Of a stretch of DNA of 64,000 nt, positions 51,328 through 59,701 are shown piece by piece. Below the pieces are notes generated by a model. That model ran no database searches, was not told the origin of the DNA, and saw only the letters and a program-made list of their open reading frames with translations. The DNA is from Klebsiella sp. BIGb0138. GTDB lineage: Bacteria > Pseudomonadota > Gammaproteobacteria > Enterobacterales > Enterobacteriaceae. Where the stretch lies: NCBI RefSeq assembly GCF_004342285.1, contig NZ_SMCV01000002.1:124001-188000 (forward strand), written 5' to 3'. How positions within the stretch are numbered: position 1 is the stretch's first letter; the number at the start of each line of letters is the position of its first letter. Position numbers and translations under genes: made by a program.

Positions 51328-51953
51328 GGCCGCTCTCCTTCCTTCAGTGGACGGGCATTGTTCAGCACCGCATCTGCAGCGCGGCCCTGTAGCAACGATT
51401 CCGGGCGGCGATCCAGCTGGTTTGTCAGGCTGCGCACGGCTCGCAGCGTTCGCGTCGCCTCCTGTAAGGATTGCAGGAGAGTAATCATCAACGGGGAATC
51501 TTTCGCCAGCAGGTTTTGCGCGTCCTGTGTCGTTTGCTGCGTCTGTTGCATCAGATGGTTGGCGGCGGGCAAAGACTGATTGTTCACCATCCGCAGGGTT
51601 TTATGCAGTTCCACCAGAGTCTTGTTCATGTTGTTCCCAATCTCATCGAGCGGCATTTTATTGATTTTCGCGGCGATCCCCGTGAGCTGATCCTGATGGA
51701 TTGTCAGCCCTCCCTTCACCGTCGGCAGTTCAACCGGACACTTTGTCGCGTCAAAGTCCACCCTGGGCGCATCCGCAAAAAAATCGAGCGAGATGTAAAA
51801 TTGCCCCGTTAGCAGACTGCTGGGCGTGGCCTGCGCCCGCAGCCCATGCGCAATCATCTCGCGCGTAAAAATGGCGGTATTGAGATCAATGTCGCCTGTC
51901 GGTTGAGGGAGTTTCTCGAGCACATTCCGGATAAAACCCGCTTCCGGTTAAGA
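51324..51953 (-). pseudogene. PqiB (MCE/MlaD family), 5'-truncated remnant
   Basis: About 200 residues corresponding to the C-terminal part of PqiB/YebT-like proteins (AHGLRAQATPSSLLTGQFYISLDFF, then a long helical region with LVELHKTLRMVN). The family is about 540 residues with an N-terminal membrane anchor and several MCE domains; all of that is missing. The matching frame begins right after a TAA near 51953, with no credible start. It is followed by the pqiC remnant. The missing 5' part would have lain where the umuC/tetR insert now is. Confidence 0.75.
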
Positions 51954-52052
51954 TACATTCAGCCCCCTAAACAAAGGAAAAAAGCCCGCAGTGAATCTGA
52001 CAGAAAAATCGGCCCATCTGGCATGGTGCGCCCTGGTGGCGCTGGCCTTAGC

Positions 52053-52402
52053 CAGGCGACGGAGACGTTACCGGTGGCCACTCAGGACAGCCGGGACATC
52101 ATTGCCGCCGCTCAGCGTGCGCTTGCGTGCATCTGGCGTGACGGCTACCGGTACGCAAAGGCCGGTATCATGCTGGCCGATTTTTCCGGCCGTGAAGCAC
52201 AACCGAATCTGTTTGATGAATATGCCCCCCGCCCGGACAGCGAAGCCCTGATGAATGCCGTCGATCGGATTAACCGCGCCGGTAAGGGCCGTGTTTTTTT
52301 GCTGGCCAGGGTATCGATGCTGGTTTCGCGATGCTCAGAGAAATGCTGAGCCCGGAATATACGGCAGACTGGAATGCTCTGCCGCGTGCTTTCATGAGAT
52401 AA
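52053..52402 (+). pseudogene. UmuC-like DNA polymerase V, C-terminal fragment with frameshift
   Basis: Residues matching the UmuC/MucB C-terminus: PVATQDSRDIIAAAQRAL, YRYAKAGIMLADF, QPNLFDEYAPRP. At about 52294-52300 a run of seven T's breaks the frame; with one more T the text continues RVFFAGQG, then AMLREMLSPEYTADW to a stop at 52402, as in UmuC. The first ~300 residues are absent. A relic of a plasmid or phage-type umuDC, not functional. Confidence 0.8.
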
Positions 52403-52568
52403 GCGTCATCTGGATTTTATAGACATAAAATCATATGGTTATGTTATTAACGTATGCTTCCGTTCCATTGGACTTCAGACCCATACACCACCTGTTTTAT
52501 TTCTCTGAAGGCCGATCAAAACTGTCATAAATTTCTTCAAAAAATCACTTTACGATATGCCACTTATT

Positions 52569-52592
52569 ATTGTAGATTGATCAATCTACAAT
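52569..52592. promoter_or_regulatory. 24-bp perfect palindrome, operator of TetR regulator 2
   Basis: Each 12-base half is ATTGTAGATTGA read inward. It ends 16 bases before the tetR start codon and probably covers the -10 region, the usual autoregulatory site for this family. Confidence 0.85.
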
Positions 52593-52607
52593 TAGTGAAG
52601 AAGAATC

Positions 52608-53231
52608 ATGAAACGAAACGTCGGCAGACCTCGGGAGTTTGATCCCACTGAATTTCTTAACGTAGCGCAGCTGCTATTCTGGGAGAATGGTTACAGGGCT
52701 ACGTCAATCGCTGATCTTAAAGAGAAATCCGGGCTGGCCAGTGCAAGCATTTATAAACTTTACCCGGATAAGCGCGCGATTTTCCTCGCCGCGCTGCGCC
52801 AGTACATGGATGCAGGGCTTGCCCGCCTTACACAGCGAGAAACAGAGCAGGAACCTGAAGTCGCTCTCGCACAAACTCTGGAGTTTTTCGCTCAGGTTAC
52901 CGCTGGACCTGAGGGAACCAGGGGATGTTTTTCTATTGCTGCCGCCAGTGAACTTCTGCCAGGCGATGAAGATGTCCATAATCTGATTGAATACATGTTC
53001 TCCGGTCTGATAACACGTCTGACCCGAATTTTGCTGAAAGGGCAGAAAAAAGGAACATTTCGGGCAGACTATCCTGCCAGCGTTATGGCGGAGAGCCTGT
53101 TTATGATGCTGGAAGGAATGAGATTATACGGGAAAGTAAAACCAAAAATTGAAAACCTCAGAAAGTCAAATGAGTTTTTTATAAATACAATTCTTCTCTC
53201 ACCTGAGCATAATGTTATTCAGTCAGGATAA
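52608..53231 (+). CDS. TetR-family regulator 2
   Basis: 207 residues, more AT-rich than the surroundings. The N-terminal GRPREFDPTEFLNVAQLLFWENGYRATSIADL is the AcrR/YcdC-like start, with HTH residues ASASIYKLYPDKRAIF. The C-terminal domain (TAGPEGTRGCFSIAAASEL) resembles regulators that sense electrophiles or oxidants and has one cysteine in GTRGCFS. The DUF2158-like gene starts 4 bases after its stop. Its own promoter holds a perfect 24-bp operator. Confidence 0.92.
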   Translation: MKRNVGRPREFDPTEFLNVAQLLFWENGYRATSIADLKEKSGLASASIYKLYPDKRAIFLAALRQYMDAGLARLTQRETEQEPEVALAQTLEFFAQVTAGPEGTRGCFSIAAASELLPGDEDVHNLIEYMFSGLITRLTRILLKGQKKGTFRADYPASVMAESLFMMLEGMRLYGKVKPKIENLRKSNEFFINTILLSPEHNVIQSG

Positions 53232-53235
53232 TATC

Positions 53236-53412
53236 ATGTTCTTAACTGGAATGACTGTAAGAAGAAAAAAACGATTCACGATGATGACGGTTCTTGATGT
53301 TTATGATGAGAAGGTCATCTGTGGCTGGAGTCAGAATGGAAAATTCTATAAAAGGGCTTTTAATACATCCGAATTAATTTTGATTACACTTTCGATAAAT
53401 GTAATCATATAA
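53236..53412 (+). CDS. YodC-like small protein (DUF2158)
   Basis: 58 residues from an ATG with AGGAT upstream, 4 bases after the TetR gene stop. The pattern MFLTGMTVRRKKRFTMMTVLDVYDEKVICGWSQNGKFYKRAF-EL follows the DUF2158/YodC layout (VxLxSGGPxMTV...CxWF...), though GGP is replaced by KKR. AT-rich. Operon with tetR2; unknown function. An autoregulated tetR with a tiny target gene is an uncommon arrangement. Confidence 0.65.
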   Translation: MFLTGMTVRRKKRFTMMTVLDVYDEKVICGWSQNGKFYKRAFNTSELILITLSINVII

Positions 53413-53460
53413 CAATATTCTTGGGGTGAATTACAGTTCTCATGGTAATAACAGGACGCG

Positions 53461-54078
53461 TCATTGCTTATCTTTCCATAATGTTTTTGGTTCAAAACTC
53501 AGCGCGCAGAGCATGGTTAGCATGACCACGAGGCCGAAAAACATAGTCCCGCTCCGGGGCTCGGCCTCACTGAGCGCATGAAACCGGAGCAGACCACACA
53601 CCACCACCACTACATCCAGCATCGACCAACAGCCAATCCACTCGGTCATCCGGTAAAGTCCGGCCCGTTCTCGTCTGGCCCAACGGCTCTTACGGGACGT
53701 TGAGATCAGCAACACACTCAGTGCCAGAAATTTCAGACAGGGAACCACCACGCTGGCAATAAAGATGATCGCCGCGATACCCCATGAACCACTTCGCCAG
53801 AAGGCCACTACCCCGGACAGGATGGTACTTTCACTGCCATGACCAAGAAACGTTGTGTGCATCACCGGGAACATATTGGCGGGCACATACAGGATCATGG
53901 CGGTTAACAGCAGCGCCCAGCTCAGGAGTGGATACCCGGCCTGGCGATTGGGCAACGCCGTGTGACAGCGAGGACATTTTTCACGCTCGCCGTACGTCGT
54001 GTTGTCGGCCCACACCAGGCTACACAGAGGGCAACGGCACACCTGAATCTGGCGAGCAAAAGGCGCTTCAATCGTCAC
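53461..54078 (-). CDS. PqiA-family membrane protein (second half-gene)
   Basis: 205 residues from a GTG that overlaps the end of the preceding PqiA gene by 11 bases and has GGAGAAGG upstream. Zinc ribbon with four cysteines (CRCPLCSLVW and KCPRCHTAL), then about four membrane helices; LYVPANMFPVM is the PqiA signature. E. coli PqiA fuses two such units in 417 residues; here they are separate genes, as in some other proteobacteria. Intact. Part of the broken lipid-transport operon. Confidence 0.85.
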   Translation of the reverse strand: MTIEAPFARQIQVCRCPLCSLVWADNTTYGEREKCPRCHTALPNRQAGYPLLSWALLLTAMILYVPANMFPVMHTTFLGHGSESTILSGVVAFWRSGSWGIAAIIFIASVVVPCLKFLALSVLLISTSRKSRWARRERAGLYRMTEWIGCWSMLDVVVVVCGLLRFHALSEAEPRSGTMFFGLVVMLTMLCALSFEPKTLWKDKQ

Positions 54079-54694
54079 GACCCTTCTCCTCGACCGAAAG
54101 CAGATCCCACAGTGGACGCAGGTCATGACTGTTGATGAAGACAACCAGCAGGCAGGAGACGGCCAGCGCCCAGCCGCCCGGCCCCACGGAGACGTCCAGG
54201 AGTGACGAAAGTTTTATACCCGCCACCAGAAATCCCAGCACGCCCACTTCCATCATGTTCCAGGGATGCAGCCATTTGAGCGCTTTCATGGTGAAGATAA
54301 ACGCAGGCGCCGGACGCGCGAAACGCGCAAAGCTCAGCAGCCAGGCCGTCAGCGCTATCTGCAAAAAAGGCGCGATAACCAGAAGGAAAACGGTACAGAC
54401 AGCGACAAGGGGGTTGCCGTCGTCAGCAGTCAGCGCCCATGCCGCATTCCACAGGGTGATGTCATTTGCCATCCCGTAAAATCCAACGGACATCACCGGG
54501 AAGATACAGGCCAGAACTAAGGTCATGGTCGCCGTCAACAGCAGAGGCAATACATGACCGGGCACTCTCCTGCGTCCACGCCATAACACAGCGTAACAAC
54601 GCTAGCAGAGTGCGATTTCCCCCGGCGCACAAGGCAGTGTCAGGTAAACACTGTCGCAGTGCGGGCAGAGGGTCAGATGCGGGAATGTCTTCAT
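54068..54694 (-). pseudogene. PqiA-family membrane protein (first half-gene) with in-frame amber codon
   Basis: The frame starts MKTFPHLTLCPHCDSVYLTLPC and runs to a TAG at 54602-54604, directly inside the second zinc-binding pair (C-stop-R-C, expected CxRC), then continues AVLWRGRRR and four membrane helices (CIFPVMSVG, MMEVGVLGFLVAGIKLSSLLDV) to a stop at 54068. A GTG at 54589 could restart translation but would lose the zinc ribbon. Simplest reading: recent nonsense mutation. It follows the DUF3313 lipoprotein gene by 85 bases. Confidence 0.75.
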
Positions 54695-54779
54695 AACACC
54701 GTATCGCCCGGAGATGACTCATGAGAAAAGTCACAGCCGGTTCAGAGTAAGCTTCCGGCTGTGAGCGGGGTGGCTGCGG

Positions 54780-55442
54780 CTACCGGAGCATTTCCGCCAG
54801 TTCTTGCGCACCTTTCTCAATACCCACTTCAGCGGCGCTCAGCGAGCCGATAGTGGCGGAGATATTCATGGCATTTGGATACTGCCTGGCAACGTAGGCT
54901 TTCAGTAGTTCATGGCTGTTGGCGTCATAAATTTCGACGGCATAATCCACCGAGCCGCTCATCAGTCCCCTGCCACCACGCACCGATTGCACGATATTGT
55001 AGGGGCCGCCTGCCAGGTCGAATTTAGTGAAGGTTCCCACCACCTGTGGCGTGGTATCCGCCCCCGTCAGCGTTAACTTCAGATGCAAGGTGTTCGCAGC
55101 AGGCTTGCTGACTTCTTTAAAGCGTGTGCTTAATGTTTTGCTGAACTCCACTTGCATGTACGCGGCAAGAGCATGGCGATCGGCCTGCGCCATATCGTCA
55201 AACTGCCCGTCGTTACCCTGATAAATCTGCACCGGATCGATAATGATGTTGTTGTACTTACGCCAGTCGACCAGAGGCGAATAACGCCAGGGAATGCGAT
55301 CGGCATTATCATCGGTGTTTGTCGTCAGCTTAGAAGCCGAGTCGATGCCACTGTAACGCACGGGTTGATTACCGGCACACCCTGCGATGAGCAGGGAAAT
55401 ACCGACAGCCGCCAGCCCACTGATTTGCCTGAACGTCATCAT
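54780..55442 (-). CDS. DUF3313-type lipoprotein
   Basis: 220 residues: lipobox LLIAGC (C22), then a mixed alpha/beta chain of the DUF3313 type (RIPWRYSPLVDWRKYNNIIIDPVQIYQG, FTKFDLAGGPYNIVQSVRGGRGLMSGSVDYAVEIYD). AAGGA lies upstream of tandem ATGs. First gene of the minus-strand cluster leading to pqiA1-pqiA2 and the pqiB/pqiC remnants, and preceded by the shared operator motif. Envelope localisation fits a lipid-transport role, which is inference. Confidence 0.82.
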   Translation of the reverse strand: MMTFRQISGLAAVGISLLIAGCAGNQPVRYSGIDSASKLTTNTDDNADRIPWRYSPLVDWRKYNNIIIDPVQIYQGNDGQFDDMAQADRHALAAYMQVEFSKTLSTRFKEVSKPAANTLHLKLTLTGADTTPQVVGTFTKFDLAGGPYNIVQSVRGGRGLMSGSVDYAVEIYDANSHELLKAYVARQYPNAMNISATIGSLSAAEVGIEKGAQELAEMLR

Positions 55443-55524
55443 GTTTAAATCCTTACGTTGTGGTTAAAGGCTGCACATACCGGCATGCCCTCAGTAAAAT
55501 CATCAAATTCACAGCAAATATGAA

Positions 55525-55539
55525 CTGTACGGTTTAGTT
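55525..55539 (-). promoter_or_regulatory. Second copy of the TetR-1 operator motif
   Basis: GTACGGTTTAGTT at 55527-55539 (plus-strand reading) matches GTACGGTATAGTT at 50304-50316 in 12 of 13 bases. It lies about 85 bases before the DUF3313 start, in its promoter region. An imperfect inverted repeat GGTTTAGT...ACTAAAACC overlaps it. Confidence 0.55.
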
Positions 55540-55739
55540 TTGATCATACTACTAAAACCTGTCAACGTAATTGTTCGAGGAAACTATTCGGGTCTGGAAT
55601 TAATGCATTCATCTGATGCTCCCTCGCGCATCGGAAATTTATCATCCAGACTTAAGCCAAAGACGTAGTCTGCGCAGGCATTGTGCTTTACACTGCGCGC
55701 TGCAAAAAACTGAGTAGATAAACGATTAACCAGGCGGTA

Positions 55740-56222
55740 ATGGCGATGAACGGAACGATCACAACGTGGTTTAAAGATAAAGGTTTTGGATTTATCAAAG
55801 ATGAAAATGGGGATAACCGTTATTTTCATGTGATTAAGGTTGCCAACCCTGAGCTGATTAAGAAAGAGGCGGCGGTGACTTTCGAGCCCACTACCAATAA
55901 CAAAGGCTTGTCTGCCTACGCTGTAAAAGTGATACCGGAAAGCAAATATATCTATATCGCGGGCGAGCGCCTTAAGCTCACGTCAATCAAGTCTTACCTG
56001 GTTTACCGCGAAGAGGTGCCTGCCAACGCCCGCATTGATAAAGAAAATGCGGTGCTGTCTGTCGGCATACTGATGAGTAGCATCAAGCCGAAAGCTGCTG
56101 CTCAGCCGGGTGAAATGCGTTCGTTGAAAAAACTGGCGATCACTACCTTCCAGGGAACGACGTTAATCTTCTCGGAAGATGAGATAGACATCGATGCTAC
56201 GGTAAAACTGCTCAAAGTCTGA
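55740..56222 (+). CDS. Cold-shock-domain protein with C-terminal extension
   Basis: 160 residues (158 if the second ATG at 55746 is used; AGGCGG fits both). N-terminal cold-shock domain with RNP1-like WFKDKGFGFIKD and RNP2-like NRYFHV, about residues 4-65; the C-terminal ~90 residues (AGERLKLTSIKSYLVYREE...FSEDEIDIDATVKLLKV) form a separate domain I cannot name. Longer than CspA-type proteins (about 70). Probably an RNA or DNA binding regulator. Confidence 0.8.
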   Translation: MAMNGTITTWFKDKGFGFIKDENGDNRYFHVIKVANPELIKKEAAVTFEPTTNNKGLSAYAVKVIPESKYIYIAGERLKLTSIKSYLVYREEVPANARIDKENAVLSVGILMSSIKPKAAAQPGEMRSLKKLAITTFQGTTLIFSEDEIDIDATVKLLKV

Positions 56223-56301
56223 AATCATGCGGGCAGCGCGCCGTATATATGTCCTTCCCCCGCCGGCAAACTGACGTAAACCTGAATCCTGGAGATGACG
56301 A

Positions 56302-56547
56302 ATGAATAATGAAGTACCGCTGAAATATTATGATATTGCCGATGAGTATGCGACGGAAGCCGCAGAGCCGGTGAGCGAGTCAGAACGTTCCCCCCTGGCG
56401 CGCTATTTTCAGCTGCTGATTACCCGTTTAATGAATAACGAGGAAATCAGTGAAGATGCGCAGCAAGAAATGGCCCTTGAGGCCGGGATCGACGCGCGAC
56501 GTATTGATGAGATAGCGACGTTTCTGAATCAATGGGGCAATGAGTAG
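56302..56547 (+). CDS. ymjA: DUF2543 family protein YmjA
   Basis: 81 residues, matching E. coli YmjA (DUF2543) in length and in the pattern [14 protein letters not shown]...[19 protein letters not shown]...[22 protein letters not shown] precedes the ATG. Cytosolic, unknown function. Its position next to icd differs from E. coli. Confidence 0.82.
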   Translation: MNNEVPLKYYDIADEYATEAAEPVSESERSPLARYFQLLITRLMNNEEISEDAQQEMALEAGIDARRIDEIATFLNQWGNE

Positions 56548-56644
56548 TTCCTGTTTTGGATACCGCGCAGAATAGCGTGGGAAGCGGTGCCGCGGCCAGG
56601 CCTGAGTACGGTTTCGCGAGCAGCATGCTGGCGAACAACGTCGG

Positions 56645-56676
56645 CGAAAAAAACGGGAACCGATCGGCTCCCGTTT
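56645..56676 (-). terminator. icd terminator
   Basis: On the minus strand: AAACGGGA/TCCCGTTT stem with an inner CCGATCGG, then a seven-T run. It lies about 20 bases behind the icd stop. A separate 18-bp palindrome AATCAGCGATCGCTGATT (56683-56700) overlaps the stop codon. Confidence 0.9.
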
Positions 56677-56698
56677 GTAGTTAATCAGCGATCGCTGA

Positions 56699-57949
56699 TT
56701 ACATGTTTTCGATGATCGCGTCGCCAAACTCGCTACATTTCAGCAGTTTAGCGCCTTCCATCAGACGTTCAAAGTCATAGGTCACGGTCTTGGCGGCGAT
56801 AGCGCCTTCCATGCCTTTAACGATCAGGTCTGCGGCTTCGAACCACTGCATGTGGCGCAGCATCATCTCGGCGGAAAGGATAATGGAACCTGGGTTCACT
56901 TTGTCCTGTCCGGCATATTTCGGTGCGGTACCGTGGGTCGCTTCAAACAGCGCACATTCGTCACCGATGTTAGCGCCCGGAGCAATACCGATGCCGCCAA
57001 CCTGCGCCGCCAGGGCGTCAGAGATGTAGTCGCCGTTCAGGTTCATACAGGCAATAACGTCATATTCCGCCGGACGCAGCAGAATTTGCTGCAGGAAGGC
57101 GTCAGCGATAACGTCTTTGATGATGATCTCTTTACCGGTGTTCGGGTTCTTGATCTTCTGCCACGGGCCGCCGTCAATCAGTTCGCCGCCGAACTCTTCG
57201 CGAATCAGCTGGTAACCCCAGTCTTTAAACGCGCCTTCGGTGAACTTCATGATGTTGCCTTTGTGTACCAGGGTCAGCGAATCGCGATCGTTGGTGATCA
57301 CGTATTCGATAGCCGCGCGAACCAGGCGTTTGGTGCCTTCTTCAGAGCACGGCTTGATGCCGATACCGCAATGTTCCGGGAAGCGAATTTTCTTCACGCC
57401 CATCTCATCACGCAGGAATTTGATCACTTTTTCTGCATCCGCAGAGTCCGCTTTCCACTCGATACCCGCATAGATATCTTCGGAGTTTTCACGGAAGATA
57501 ACCATATCGGTCAGTTCAGGGTGTTTAACCGGGCTCGGGGTACCCTGGTAGTAACGCACCGGACGCAGGCAGACATAGAGGTCCAGTTCCTGGCGCAGCG
57601 CAACGTTCAGAGAACGGATGCCGCCGCCAACTGGCGTCGTCAGAGGGCCTTTGATAGCAACACGATAGTCACGAATCAGATCAAGCGTTTCGGCTGGCAG
57701 CCAGACGTCCTGACCGTAAACCTGGGTCGATTTTTCGCCGGTGTAAATTTCCATCCAGGAAATTTTACGCTCGCCTTTATAGGCTTTCTCAACGGCGGCA
57801 TCCACCACTTTCAGCATCGCTGGGGTCACGTCAACACCGATACCATCACCCTCGATAAACGGGATGATCGGGTTATTAGGGACGTTCAGTTTGCCATCTT
57901 GCAGGGTGATTTTTTGACCTTCCGCCGGAACTACTACTTTGCTTTCCAT
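56699..57949 (-). CDS. icd: NADP-dependent isocitrate dehydrogenase
   Basis: TCA-cycle enzyme, 416 residues as in E. coli. The regulatory phosphorylation serine is in [13 protein letters not shown]; the metal/substrate region [19 protein letters not shown] is intact. AAGGAGAGG precedes the ATG. Codon use is that of a highly expressed gene. The 3' end of icd is a known phage attachment site in enterobacteria; here the gene ends normally and no integrase or duplicated icd tail is seen nearby. Confidence 0.97.
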   Translation of the reverse strand: MESKVVVPAEGQKITLQDGKLNVPNNPIIPFIEGDGIGVDVTPAMLKVVDAAVEKAYKGERKISWMEIYTGEKSTQVYGQDVWLPAETLDLIRDYRVAIKGPLTTPVGGGIRSLNVALRQELDLYVCLRPVRYYQGTPSPVKHPELTDMVIFRENSEDIYAGIEWKADSADAEKVIKFLRDEMGVKKIRFPEHCGIGIKPCSEEGTKRLVRAAIEYVITNDRDSLTLVHKGNIMKFTEGAFKDWGYQLIREEFGGELIDGGPWQKIKNPNTGKEIIIKDVIADAFLQQILLRPAEYDVIACMNLNGDYISDALAAQVGGIGIAPGANIGDECALFEATHGTAPKYAGQDKVNPGSIILSAEMMLRHMQWFEAADLIVKGMEGAIAAKTVTYDFERLMEGAKLLKCSEFGDAIIENM

Positions 57950-58213
57950 TAACCTCTCCTTCGAGCGCTTCTGGTTCTGCTCTTCCTTTTCACACTAACC
58001 GAGCGTTGGCTTTATCCGCCCACTCCCGCCACCGGGTCATCCCGTTAACCGGAGATTCGCGTCCGTGCCGCCTTCTAGTAGCGCGAATCAGTTTGAGCAA
58101 TATTTTTGTTAAAAAATTGTGATGAGCATGTCAATACTACCTGAATGTTTGCGTCCATGAAAGGCATTCGTAATTAGGCTATAATGCGGCAATTGCCATG
58201 ATCTGAAAATACC

Positions 58214-58849
58214 ATGCACAAAACTTCATTTAGAAAACATCGCGTTGAGCGATTCAGCTCACAACAAGTCGCCAGACAACGCAAAGAACACCGGCCAAAA
58301 CGCGTGATCTTGTTCAATAAACCCTATGATGTGTTGCCGCAATTTACTGACGAAGCCGGGCGCCGCACGCTGAAAGATTTTATTACGGTTGCCGGCGTCT
58401 ACGCGGCGGGTCGCCTGGATCGCGATAGCGAAGGATTACTGGTGCTGACCAACGATGGCGCGCTGCAGGCGAAACTCACCCAACCGGGTAAGCGTACCGG
58501 CAAGATTTACTACGTGCAGGTCGAAGGCGAACCCACGTCGGAGGCGCTGGCCGCGCTGCGTGACGGTATCACCCTCAACGATGGCCCCACCCTGCCCGCC
58601 GGGGTTGAACGGGTGGCGGAACCCGACTGGCTATGGCCGCGCCATCCGCCTGTCCGCGAGCGAAAAGCGATTCCCACCAGCTGGCTGAAAATCACCCTTT
58701 ACGAAGGCCGCAACCGTCAGGTACGGCGCATGACCGCGCACGTGGGCTACCCCACGCTGCGCCTGATCCGTTACGCCATGGGCGGCTATACGCTGGACGG
58801 CCTCAACAACGGCCAATGGCGGGAGATCCCGCAGGAGAATAAGCCATGA
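58214..58849 (+). CDS. rluE: 23S rRNA pseudouridine synthase RluE
   Basis: RsuA-family pseudouridine synthase modifying U2457 of 23S rRNA. 211 residues (E. coli about 217). Catalytic aspartate in [35 protein letters not shown] is the conserved C-terminal motif. Divergent from icd; overlaps the next gene by 4 bases (ATGA). Confidence 0.95.
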   Translation: MHKTSFRKHRVERFSSQQVARQRKEHRPKRVILFNKPYDVLPQFTDEAGRRTLKDFITVAGVYAAGRLDRDSEGLLVLTNDGALQAKLTQPGKRTGKIYYVQVEGEPTSEALAALRDGITLNDGPTLPAGVERVAEPDWLWPRHPPVRERKAIPTSWLKITLYEGRNRQVRRMTAHVGYPTLRLIRYAMGGYTLDGLNNGQWREIPQENKP

Positions 58850-59175
58850 AGCCCCTGCTCTTGACCCTCGCGCTGCTTATCCCACTCGCCGCCGGCGCGG
58901 CGAGCTTTGATTGCCAGAAGGCCCGCGCGGCGGATGAAAAGGCCATTTGCGCCCATCTTTCGCTAAACGATAAAGATGTTGAAATGGCCACCAAATACCA
59001 GTTTCTGCAAGGACTGCTCGCCATGGGCGGTCGCGGCGCCATTCAGGACGCGCAGCAAAGCTGGCTCAAGAAACGCCAGCAGTGCGGCGGGAACGTATCC
59101 TGCCTGACAACCGCCTATGACCAGCGTCTGAAACAGCTGGATGCGATGTACGCCCACATAAATAAGCCGCTTTAA
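58846..59175 (+). CDS. Periplasmic LprI-like protein (DUF1311)
   Basis: 109 residues with a signal peptide of about 18 residues (ending AGAA-SF). The mature part has the DUF1311 pattern [31 protein letters not shown] with paired cysteines (DCQKA...AICA, and QCGG...SCL), as in lysozyme-inhibitor-type LprI proteins. It is inserted between rluE and nudJ compared with E. coli and is translationally coupled to rluE. Function as an inhibitor is inference. Confidence 0.8.
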   Translation: MKPLLLTLALLIPLAAGAASFDCQKARAADEKAICAHLSLNDKDVEMATKYQFLQGLLAMGGRGAIQDAQQSWLKKRQQCGGNVSCLTTAYDQRLKQLDAMYAHINKPL

Positions 59176-59186
59176 TAAGGATGCCT

Positions 59187-59645
59187 ATGTTTAAACCACA
59201 CGTCACCGTCGCCTGCGTGGTACAGGCGAAAGGCAAATTTCTGGTCGTTGAGGAAACCATTAACGGCAAAGCGCTGTGGAACCAGCCCGCGGGCCACCTG
59301 GAAGCGGATGAAACGTTGGTCGAGGCCGCAGAGCGCGAACTGTGGGAAGAGACCGGCATCCGCGCCACGCCGCAGCACTTTATCCGCCTGCATCAGTGGA
59401 TCGCCCCGGACCAGACGCCGTTTTTACGTTTCCTGTTCGCCATTGAACTTAACGATATGTGCGCCACACAACCGCACGACAGCGATATCGATCGCTGCCT
59501 GTGGCTGACCGCCGATGAGATCCTCAATGCCCCGAACCTGCGTTCGCAACTGGTTGCCGAGAGTATCCGCAGCTACCAACAGGACTCACGTTATCCGCTG
59601 TCGTTGATCGGTGCGTTCAACTGGCCGCACCAGGGGGGTGCCTGA
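59187..59645 (+). CDS. nudJ: Phosphatase NudJ (HMP-PP/nucleoside triphosphate hydrolase)
   Basis: 152-residue Nudix hydrolase (E. coli 153), acting on thiamine precursors and nucleoside di- and triphosphates. Nudix box [23 protein letters not shown] is intact. The start is MFKPHVTVA, since TAAGG is 6 bases before it and abuts the earlier ATG. Immediately upstream of mnmA, as in E. coli. Confidence 0.94.
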   Translation: MFKPHVTVACVVQAKGKFLVVEETINGKALWNQPAGHLEADETLVEAAERELWEETGIRATPQHFIRLHQWIAPDQTPFLRFLFAIELNDMCATQPHDSDIDRCLWLTADEILNAPNLRSQLVAESIRSYQQDSRYPLSLIGAFNWPHQGGA

Positions 59646-59701
59646 GCCGCTAGTGCGTGCTAGAATATGCCGCCTTGAAGTTCAATGTGGTGAATATTCC
59701 A

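Noticed and set aside
56683-56700. 18-bp palindrome at the icd stop as a phage attachment site
   Set aside because: No integrase, no duplicated icd end and no second copy seen in the window, so an att site cannot be supported.
56852-57952. 366-codon open frame antisense to icd
   Set aside because: It mirrors icd exactly; long antisense frames are common opposite highly biased codons, and the product has no family features.
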